Shown here piece after piece: positions 13,122 through 22,177 of a DNA stretch of 64,000 nt. Numbering within the stretch: the stretch's first letter is position 1; each line of letters begins with the position of its first letter. Source of the stretch: Pegea sp. RAD2-039 (taxonomy: Eukaryota > Chordata > Thaliacea > Salpida > Salpidae); the NCBI GenBank assembly GCA_034620365.1, contig JAQGEQ010000071.1, positions 1,798,001 to 1,862,000 on the forward strand, in the 5' to 3' direction. The notes under the pieces were generated by a model. It was not told where the DNA came from, did not search any database, and saw nothing but the letters and a program-made list of their open reading frames with translations. The position numbers and the translations under genes were made by a program.

Positions 13122-16100
13122 TTAAAAGTTAGCTTTGCGTTTAAATCCACGCGAGTTGCCTCTTCCACCTCCATACCCATTGCTCCGATTGTAACCTCCT
13201 CGATTGTATCCTCCGCGATTGTATCCTCCTCTGCCACCATATCTTCCACCTCCGTGTGAGAAACGTTCTTCTAGATCAGGCAAAACCTCAGCTTTAGCAA
13301 GCGTCATATTATAGGTGTCTCTCCAAGAAGATTCGATTTTGTCAGTGACTTCATCCGGAAGATCAAAAACAGCTCCCTGATATCAGCAGAATATTTAGAG
13401 GCGATTTTCAAGTGCAGAAAACAAAACAGAGACTTACTAATTTGTCCTTCGTAAGCCGGAGACCAACACATTGATTGCGAATATCAGCACCAAAATTTCT
13501 TTCAAGCAAAGAATAAATATAACCATTGAAACGGATTTCGTACTGAGAGGTCAGTTGCCAAGTAGTGTGGCCCTGTAGTCATGAAAAAATATCAAAATCC
13601 GGAATTAAAATGAGGAATTTTTCAACAGCAAACAAACAAAGAGATCTTACAGCTTTAGAACATAATAGTGATCTTGATTCTAGCTTTGCAGCACCAGAAA
13701 TCCAAGCGATGGCAGCAGCAAGAGCTTCGGTGGCCCCTATTTGTGAAAATCTCAGTTTAGTAAGCTTTATAAATGATTTCATTTGAATTTGGAACCATTA
13801 TCAAACCTCCTTCGTAACTTTGAGCAAGTTGTTCCGCATATTTCATAAAATTACTTGTCAGTTTTTTGTCGATAGCTTCTAATGAAGTGACAGTATCAGA
13901 AATCGATGATTCTACAATATCCTAAAACAATCAAAAAATCATTTTGAGTTGAAAAGGATGATTGAAACTGACTTTAGGCTGCGGAGGGCCAACTATTTTG
14001 AAATTGATTCCAGCCTTGCTTTCAACCCATTTCAAATCTCCTTCTTCAGATGGTTTGAAAAAGCAAATACAGATACCAGTACGACCAGCACGGCCAGTAC
14101 GACCAGATCGATGTACATAAGATTCGTAGTCTTTAGGTGGACAAGACTGAATGACTAAATCTACTTCAGGTATGTCAAGACCACGTGCTGCAACATTAGT
14201 AGCAACTAAACATCGAATATTACCATCTCTGAATGCCTGTAAAAAATGAAACTTGTAGAGTGAGTCTTACAAGCCAACAAGAGTTACTTGAAGTGTGATG
14301 TTTCGTTGCCGTTGTTCAATATCGCCATGCAGAGCTTGAGGTTTCTGTCTCTGTAAATCTTCGTGGACAACTAAAGCGTTAGCATCGTTTTTGGTCTCGG
14401 TGAAAATTATGGCGCGACCATGTTGTCCACTGTATAGTTGTACACAGTTGGCTGAAAAAAGAAACTTAGTAAAGAAAACTACATTTGGGAAATTCTACAA
14501 ATCAATTTTGGTGATTCAACTAGTTTTTGATGAGTTCAACCAACCGATGCAAATAGCACGTTCCTGCCACCCACAGCGGATTGCAAGATGTTGGACAGTT
14601 GTCGCAGTTTTTAAGGTACTATCTCCAATGGTATCAACAAAAACCATATTTTCTTTCCTCATGTATTTATTCGCAGTTTTTTTGACCCATGGTGGGCAGG
14701 TAGCAGAAAAAAGTAGAGTTTGTGGTGGTTGAGATCTATCTGTTAAAAAGTACAAAGATTGAAGTTAGCCAAAATGCTTCAATTGAAATGTTTCAAACCT
14801 TTTGTGTAAACGTAGCTGAGAATTTGTTCCACACTAGGAGCAAATCCCATATCGAGCATTTGATCGACTTCATCAAGTACAACAAAATCAACTTCACTAA
14901 GATCAAGATTGCCTTTTCTGAATATAATTCCTGATTAAATGATACCCGTGTAGCTTATTTTAAGCAACTTTTAATACTTTATCAAACAACTAAAATAAGT
15001 TTTTGTAAAATTATAATTTGCAATCACGTGATATGGTCTTGCATTCGCCCTGGTGTTCCAACAACAATATCAACACCACTACGCATGACTGATTCTGAAA
15101 ATATAAAAAAAATTAGAAAGAAAGTTTTAGAGAAAAGTCAACTAATACCTTGAGGACCATAAGAAGTGCCACCGTATACACAAACTGAAGATAAATTTTG
15201 TTTAACACAAACAAAGTCTCTGTGAACTTGAACGGCAAGTTCTCTTGTTGGTGCCATTACTACAACCTAAAATAAAATTCATCAAATTGACTTTTATGTG
15301 ATTACCATGAATGAAATGATCCAAATAAGACATACTTTAGGAGATCTTCCATATTTTGAAAATTTGTGAGCTTCTGATAACATTTTTTCGATTATAGGTA
15401 AGACAAACGACATCTGCAATTTTTGTAGAGAATAAAATAAAAATTAAACCTATAACCAATTCTCAACTTAGATATAAAAATCAAAATTTGTATTATAGCA
15501 CAATTATTTATAAGCAACATTAAAATTAATAAAAAAAACTTCAATTCTAGCAAACATTTAACTCACAGTTTTTCCAGTACCAGTTCCTACAAATAATTAA
15601 TTTTTTTTAATGTTTTTAATTTCATTACAAAATAAATCAAAGCTTTTGATTCAACTATAAAGCACCATGAAAAATAATGTAAATTTCTAAATGCTTTATT
15701 TTTGAAATATTCAAATAGAATTATTCACAACAATATTAAATAAAATAATTCATAATAATAAAAATCATCAGTATAAACTTGTTCAAACTTACTAGCTTGA
15801 GCCACTACATCTTTTCCATCATAAATATGATCAAAAGTAGCAGCTTGAATATCAAATAAATAGGTAATCCCTTTTTGTTTTAAGTTTTTAATAGTCTTTG
15901 AGGTTATACGAAAACGACTAAAGTCTCCTTTAGCTTCAGGAGTGTCTTCAGGAACTTTATCATCACAAATTTCCAATTCAAGATTCTTTATTTATGAGTA
16001 ATAATATATTTGAATTAGATTTACATAATAATTTAACTATTACACCATGGTTTAAAGTCATAATCAGTCATATAATTAAACAAATCAAAAACTTTAAATA

Positions 16101-16697
16101 TACATTAATATTTATAAATGTGCTAAGAATAATCTTGAACAATTACAATTAAAAGAAACCCCAACCTTGGTCTCTTCTTTCACTTTTTTAGACTTCTTCT
16201 TCTTTTTAGGAGGTGGGGGAGTAGTATCATCATCTTCAATGGCAACTATATCATCAACTTTCTTTGTTAAAGACTAAAATCAAAAGTAAAGCTTTAATCA
16301 ATAAAAATATTAACAGCTTAATAGCTATTAGAATAATGGAAATTGATAATGATAATCCAGATAAAATACAATATTTAATATACAAATCCAAAGCATTTTA
16401 CATATTTACACAAAATATATAAATTAAATATACTCTTAAAACACAAGCACTATAGAATATATACCACAAACTTCTTAATTATAAAAATGATACTACTGCT
16501 AAATATTATAAATATAATGATATAAACCGATAAAGATTGTTAATAACGTTTTAAAGCATACATTAAACAAATTTAAAAATGTTAATAAAGTTTGTACAAA
16601 TACAATTTCGACAAAATACCTTTTTTTTAATCTTTTTTTTGTCTTTACTAGATTTTTTAGCACCATTCAAACAAATTTCTTCTTTTAATTCAACCAT
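13122..16697 (-). CDS. DDX21: Nucleolar DEVD-box RNA helicase (DDX21/DDX50 family)
   Basis: ATP-dependent RNA helicase of the nucleolus, acting in rRNA transcription and processing. Exons in transcript order: 16697-16620, 16273-16166, 15985-15793, 15586-15567, 15413-15336, 15266-15149, 15094-15028, 14917-14799, 14739-14545, 14451-14288, 14236-13973, 13921-13807, 13736-13651, 13572-13438, 13376-13122; phases agree and give about 664 residues. Seen in order: lysine-rich N-terminus; Walker A A-R-TGTGKT, the last six residues in a 20-nt exon; PTRELA; TPGR; DEVD in place of DEAD, as in vertebrate DDX21; [23 protein letters not shown]; a GUCT domain; and an RGG/GGYNR-rich C-terminal tail. A GUCT domain with DEVD separates this family from other DEAD helicases. 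Vertebrates have two paralogues (DDX21, DDX50), so the symbol names the family. It is divergent from RPS6, about 2 kb away. Confidence 0.93.
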
Positions 16698-18730
16698 TTT
16701 TAAAAGTTTAGTTAACTAGAAATATAATTAAAATTGAAATCTTCCGAGTAAGTCTACAATTCTGAATGGGCCACGAGGCATGAGTTTAAGTGAAAATTCC
16801 GAAGTTAGTTGCCGAAAATTCCTTTTTAGAAAATGCCCCCAACCTTTTTTATCACTTCATTTTATGACTATTTTCAGCTATTTTTTGATACAATAAAACT
16901 TTTAAAAATTTTCATTTCGTTTAAAATCTCTTTCTTTTATCTCACCAACTTTTTAGTTTTTCATGAAAAATATCAAATCAAAAAACTATACGTACTTTAA
17001 AAGTATTGACTTAAAAGTCTAATCACATAGTCTGGTGGTTTGACTTTGAAATATAGATTAATGATCAAGAATCTTTTATCAAAATTAGGAACGTCAACTA
17101 CAGTTTCTCTGACTAAAAAACTTTGTTATTTTTGAATTTAGCAGATATTCTGAAAGTTTAAAAACTTAAATTTCAACAGTTTTGCTTTAATTTAAACAGT
17201 TTGATAATCATTTAAATCTTGCTTGTTATCTAAATAAATCTAAACAAAAATTATGAATAAGACAAAATAACATTACATTCATGGGTTATATACTTGCTAG
17301 TAAATCTCTTGGATACAGACACATGGCAGTTGTTTTGTCCAATTACTGTAATACCGTGAACCCAACTATATATAATATTAGTTTTGGAATAAGAGACAAA
17401 AAAATGGTTTCACTATAAAAAGTGTATCGTCTAATCATAAACTCAATTTGATGCAAGATTACACCAACTTCGTAAATTAGCGAACTGAACCTTCAATAAG
17501 TGATAAGAAAAATAAATTAATCTGACTAAGAAATAGTGGCATGCTTGCCTTTGAAACTATTTATAAATAGCATTTATTAATTGAATTAATAAATTAGTTA
17601 TTAAATTATAAATAACAATTATTAAATTATTAACAAACTTTGTTTTTAGTTATTAACAAGAATTAATATATATGCTTTTCAAAACTTTTATATCAAATCT
17701 TTACAATATTTTGTCAGTCTGGCTTAATTGGGGTTAAAATTAGATATAAAAAAAATTATTCTAGAAAAATGTAGAAAATGTAATAAAAATAATTCACTAT
17801 TATTCTTATTTATAGAATACTATGTAAGAAATTTCACCTAAAATTCTAACTCATTTGACTTTACATAAGCTTTTTAATGTTATTGGTTTGTAACATTGAG
17901 CTCAAAATTTGAGAATGAAGTGATTAAATAAACCTTTTGGACCAGTAAAGAGCAAGATTTTTTTTCAGAAATAATGTTTTGACATATTTCTATTGGGTTC
18001 ATTTTGTTTGTCAAAAAGCAAAAGATCAAGGTATAATTACCGTAACTGATGTATTTATGAATTCTGTGTTCAACAGTGATTTAAAATAGATTCGACGGGA
18101 ATATGTTAATTGTTCTAAAATTTTCTGACTTTTTATAGACTTGTATTTTTCCGATAAATTTCTGAACTCTGTATTTTTCCGTTTTATTAATTGAGTAAAA
18201 ACTTTGTTTTTTAACTATTTTGCATTATTTAAAAACAATATTTAAATAGTTTATTTAAAAGCTCGTTTTTATAATTCTACTATAACCATTAAATAATATT
18301 TTTTATCACCTCGTTTAAATTACTATATAACCACCATCTTCTTGAAATTTTAAACTCTTCAACTAAATTTATGGCTATGTTATCTTATTATACAATAATA
18401 CAGCTTTCAAATAAACTTTAAACTTAGATTTCAAGACTTTTTTATCTTATAACCGAATACTACTGCTTTACTTTTTTTTTGAAAAGTTAAATAAACTTAA
18501 ACTTTTTCAGGAATTTTAGTGTTTTTTTTTTCCGAAAAGTATTATATAGTTTTTTGTATATTTTTCATCATTTTTGGTGGAAATTTTTTTACCTTTTTAA
18601 ATCAGTTAATCTTATTTCAATTTATTTTCTCTGTTTCAAATTTCTGTACAACCTTAGCTTGAAAATATTTTATAAAAAAAAATTTGGAAACCCTAGCTTA
18701 ACTAGTTAGTGTGTATTTTTTCACAGCGTT
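16698..18730. other. Divergent intergenic region, DDX21 and RPS6 promoters
   Basis: Two kb separating the starts of two divergent ribosome-related genes. It should hold both promoters. AT-rich; I can point to no specific element apart from the pyrimidine tract at the RPS6 start. Confidence 0.45.
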
Positions 18731-18740
18731 CTTTTTAGAG
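18728..18740 (+). promoter_or_regulatory. Candidate 5' TOP start of RPS6 mRNA
   Basis: A C followed by a run of T (from about 18731) lies 41 bp upstream of the RPS6 ATG in a short leader. Ribosomal protein mRNAs of animals begin with such a C plus pyrimidine tract, which puts their translation under mTOR control. The exact start base is inferred. Confidence 0.45.
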
Positions 18741-18771
18741 TTAGTCGTGAGTACTGCTGCGTCTCCTCATT

Positions 18772-21382
18772 ATGAAGGTAATTTTTACAATTGTTCAGTT
18801 TAAGTTCAATGAAGCAGTAAATATTTTATATGCCCTATATATTTATTTCCCTGATTTATAAAAAATTGTAATATTGCTTGCCGAAAAAGTAGCTTGTCCA
18901 ACTTTTTTCTAAGTGTTTGTAAATTCGGTTTAGTTTTTATATTTTCCTAAAATCTAAAGATTATCAAAGTATCATTTTTTGTTAATATTTTCAGTGCTGC
19001 ACAGATGTTAATTTTATTTCTAAATCCAGTTTTATAAATTCATTTATTATATTATAGATTTAATGCAGTGTAATAAAATTTATTTAAGTCAATGCTTTAG
19101 GTTTCTGTTAATTTTATTTTTCTGGTTTGATATATAGCACAATTTGCCTCCAAATCAACCTTAAAATGTTTGTTTGGACTTCCATTATGTGCTAAAATTA
19201 ATTTTCTGGCTTTAATTACCAGATGTTTCTGATATATGGAATATTTGGCAGTCTCCAGTATACAAAATATATTTTTTATGTCTAATTAATAGGCCTTTAA
19301 TATAGTTAAATTGTTATATTTTATTTCATACTTATAAAGTAAGAGTTAGTTATTGTCCATAAGTTTTAAAAAGCTGTTATTATTTTTAAAACCCTAAAGT
19401 ATTTACTTTTATTTAAGAATAATTCTTTTTTAGTTGAATATATCATATCCAGCCACTGGACGTCAAAAGGTCTTTGAGATCAATGATGAACAAAAACTAA
19501 AACCATTTTATGATAGCCGAATGGCTCAAGAAGTTTCTGCTGACAGTCTTGGAGATGAATGGAAGGTTTTTATAAATTAGATTTTACTTTTGATGGTTTA
19601 ATATAATTATATTTTTTGAGTATATGTTAATATAGCACAATTTGCCTCCAAATCAACCTTAAAATGTTTGTTTGGACTTCCATTATGTGCTAAAATTAAT
19701 TTTCTGGCTTTAATTACCAGATGTTTCTGATGTATGGAATATTTGGCAGTCTCCAGTATACAAAATATCACTTTTTAGTTTATCTTATTTTTATAGATAT
19801 AAATTTAAATAAAGTTATTGTTTTTAGAACTTGCTGTTAATTATGATATTAGTTTTTATGTTTATTATAATTCCTCTGTAGATATTATCATCTGTTTGAA
19901 TATTTTATGACTCCAGACTGCTAATTTTTCTCATTTTAACTGAATTTAATTTTATTATAAATCGTAATGAAGCAAAACTTATAAATTCATGATTTATTTT
20001 GTTATTTTTTTATTGTATAAATTTTACTTTTTTATAATTTAAAGTTTTTACAGTTATAGTTTTATATGTTGTTTTATTTGCTTTTTAAAAGACATTCAAT
20101 TAATATAATCAAGTTTAAAATAAGTTGTTTATCCTAATTATATATATATTTATTGTTGCATGTTAGGATTAAATAATTAAGTTATGTAATTTCAAATAAA
20201 TGTTGGTATTTGATTTTTATTAAAGTTTTATTTGTTTCTGAATTTTATTTCTAATTTCCAGGGTTATGTCTTCCGTATCTGTGGTGGAAACGACAAACAA
20301 GGGTTCCCCATGAAACAGGGTGTTCTCACTGCTGGAAGAGTTCGACTTTTGTTGAAAAAAGTGAGTTTGAAAGATGTTTGTTTAAAAGAAAATAAGCTGC
20401 TGCACATGTTTGCCTCCAAAACTACTCTGTGTTATTTTGGACTTCTTAGTTGTGCAAAAATTAACTTGCTGGCTTTAATTATCAAATATTTTTCTTTTAT
20501 ATAAAATATTTGACAGTCTCCAGTATACAAGTACAACAATATTTGTTATTACTTGAACAGTTTTTGATAAAAGTATTTTCTTTGAAAGGGTCAAGGATGT
20601 TATAGACCCCGTCGTACAGGAGAGCGTAAGCGAAAGTCTGTTCGTGGATGTATTGTCGATTCCAACTTAAGTGCCTTAGCTCTTGCTATTGTCAAGAAGG
20701 GTGAGTTGTGTCGCCTTTCTTAAATCTGTCACTTAACTTGTTTACTTTTAGGTGACAATGAAATTCCTGATTTGACTCAAAACCCAATTCCTAAAAAACT
20801 TGGGCCAAAACGAGCAAGTAAAATTCGTAAGCTTTTTAACCTAACAAGCGAAGATGATGTCCGAAAGTACGTGGTCAGACAGCCCAAAGGTGGAAAAGAA
20901 GGTGGTAAGTGCTTATTGAGAATTGTTATTAGCATCTTTCTCTTGCAAATGATGGATAGTTGTAGTCTGTGATCTTTATTAATGAGATGAAGACACTTTT
21001 GCACTAGATAGTATCTGATGCTACTTGGCACAAGTCTTTGTTGTGACAAATTTCCCAGCAACTCATCAATCACATTCTATCGTCTTGTAGGTAAAACTAA
21101 AGGACCAAAAATCCAACGTTTGATCACACCTCAAGTTGTTCAGAGGAAACGTTATCGAGCATCTCTCAAAGCTCGCCGAATGCTCAAGGCTCAAAATGAA
21201 GAAGCTGAGTACAAAAAGCTTCTTGCTCACCGTCTCAAGGTACTTTTGTTTTTCACATAATTTGAATTGCCTTAAACGATAATTTATCTCAGGAGCAAAA
21301 AGAAAAACGCGCTGAAGCTCATAAGAAGAGACGACTTTCCAGCTCGCGCGCTTCACAATCTCAATCAGTATCTTCACAATAA
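18772..21382 (+). CDS. RPS6: 40S ribosomal protein S6 (eS6)
   Basis: Small-subunit ribosomal protein, target of S6 kinase. Seven coding exons: 18772-18777, 19434-19565, 20262-20360, 20589-20700, 20752-20904, 21091-21239, 21293-21382. The first coding exon holds only MK, then [12 protein letters not shown]. Frame is continuous for 246 residues, near the usual 249. Characteristic stretches are [39 protein letters not shown] and the basic helix [13 protein letters not shown]. The C-terminus [12 protein letters not shown] keeps the serine cluster after basic residues that S6 kinases phosphorylate. A polyadenylation signal AATAAA lies about 30 bp after the stop. Introns 1, 2 and 3 each contain a copy of one H/ACA snoRNA and intron 5 a C/D candidate, so the gene doubles as a snoRNA host. 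Confidence 0.97.
19133..19267 (+). ncRNA. H/ACA box snoRNA, copy 1 (RPS6 intron 1)
   Basis: A 135-nt unit repeated almost exactly in the next intron. Hairpin 1 is closed by TAGCACA (19135-19141) with TGTGCTA and an inner stem TCCAAA/TTTGGA. The H box AAATTA follows at about 19194-19200. Hairpin 2 is closed by CTGG/CCAG with inner stem CCAGAT/ATTTGG. The ACA box is at 19262-19264, three bases before the likely 3' end. In the hairpin 2 pocket, TTTAATTA (19211-19218) and CAGTC (19249-19253) are complementary to UAAUUAAA and GACUG of the conserved LSU rRNA segment GACUGUUUAAUUAAAAC, leaving UU unpaired. That predicts pseudouridine at the first of those U. The pocket lies 13 nt before ACA, the normal spacing. 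The target is my match from remembered rRNA sequence. Confidence 0.85.
19631..19765 (+). ncRNA. H/ACA box snoRNA, copy 2 (RPS6 intron 2)
   Basis: Almost identical to the copy in intron 1; the only difference I see within the RNA is one base in the hairpin 2 loop (TGTATGG instead of TATATGG). The stems, H box AAATTA, both pocket sequences and the ACA box (19760-19762) are unchanged. The near-identity stops sharply at the ends of the RNA while surrounding intron sequence is unrelated, which argues for selection on the RNA or a recent retroposed or converted copy. It should guide the same LSU rRNA site as copy 1. Confidence 0.85.
20399..20532 (+). ncRNA. H/ACA box snoRNA, diverged copy 3 (RPS6 intron 3)
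   Basis: Same architecture with many substitutions. Hairpin 1 closes with TGCACA/TGTGCA, where copies 1 and 2 have AGCACA/TGTGCT, so an A-T pair became T-A by two paired changes. The inner stem of hairpin 2 is TCAAAT/ATTTGA instead of CCAGAT/ATTTGG, replacing a C-G with T-A and a G-T wobble with A-T. The H box AAATTA and ACA box (20527-20529) are kept. The hairpin 2 pocket (TTTAATTA and CAGTC) is identical to the other copies, whereas the 3' half of the hairpin 1 pocket has drifted. The 3' end lies 56 nt from the splice acceptor. Confidence 0.82.
20945..21021 (+). ncRNA. Candidate C/D box snoRNA (RPS6 intron 5)
   Basis: The intron contains a C-like box ATGATGG (20949-20955), a C'-like GAGATGA (20984-20990) and a D box CTGA (21015-21018), flanked by a short GCA/TGC closing stem. 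Two bases before the D box, CTAGATAGT (21004-21012) is complementary to ACUAUCUAG near the 3' end of 18S rRNA, in the helix just before the terminal hairpin. The fifth base upstream of D pairs with the U of GACUAUC, so that U would be the predicted 2'-O-methyl site. Human SNORD20 uses an overlapping guide but a different phase. The C box is imperfect, the D' box weak (CTGT), and the pairing short (9 bp). Confidence 0.5.
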
Positions 21383-21431
21383 TACTTGTGTAACTTACTG
21401 ATGAGTCGACAATAAAACTTTTTGTCATCAA

Positions 21432-22177
21432 TTTTGGTTTCTTTTTGTCAAATACTTGAGAATCTTACTTAAATTTCATTTAATTTCGACTGAAGCTTAT
21501 TTAGATTTAATATTCAGTCAAATAATAATCTTCAGTTTTGAATCAATTCAATAAACTTGGGACACTCAAGTACACGTCACCTCGTTGCGCGATAAAATTT
21601 CAAAAGCTGGCAGCTAGTCTGATCTATAACAGTCTGAAAGCTAATTTTTAAAAAGAAAAGTCTTCCAAACCCCATCAATCTCAGGTCATACACTTGGAGT
21701 GTATGGTACACAAGTAGTGTGCACCTAGCCTAATACTGTCGTACACTTGCAAGTCCATTTGATAGTTAACTGCTATAAAATCAATCATAGTTTCTGACAA
21801 AGATGCCAAAAAATAGTTTAAAATAACAACTTGTAAAAGTTTGATGGCAATTTGAGAGAAAAGTTGATAAAATCTTTTTTGCTACGTAAAATCTCAATCA
21901 TTTGTACAAAAGTACTATTTTAAAAGTAATACTTTACCTAGCACGACATTTTTGATCTTATTTCAGCAAATTAAGTCTGTAAAACTTGTTTGAAGAATCT
22001 TAAAAAGACAAACTTAATTTAACAAGGTATCAGAACAATTTTATTTAAATATATTCAAATATAAACAAGAAAAAGTCGATAAGTGTTTCGATTTTTAGTT
22101 AAATGAACTCAAACTTCCACCAATAGTTTATTTACAAAAATTGTAGCACTCTTGAAATATACAAAGTCTTTAGTTGC
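21432..22177. other. Convergent spacer between RPS6 and the serine protease gene
   Basis: Holds the 3' flanks of two convergent genes. No frame, RNA or repeat recognised. Confidence 0.45.

Noticed and set aside
21066..21431. 121-residue minus-strand frame
   Set aside because: Antisense of the last RPS6 exons; the plus strand explains the conservation.
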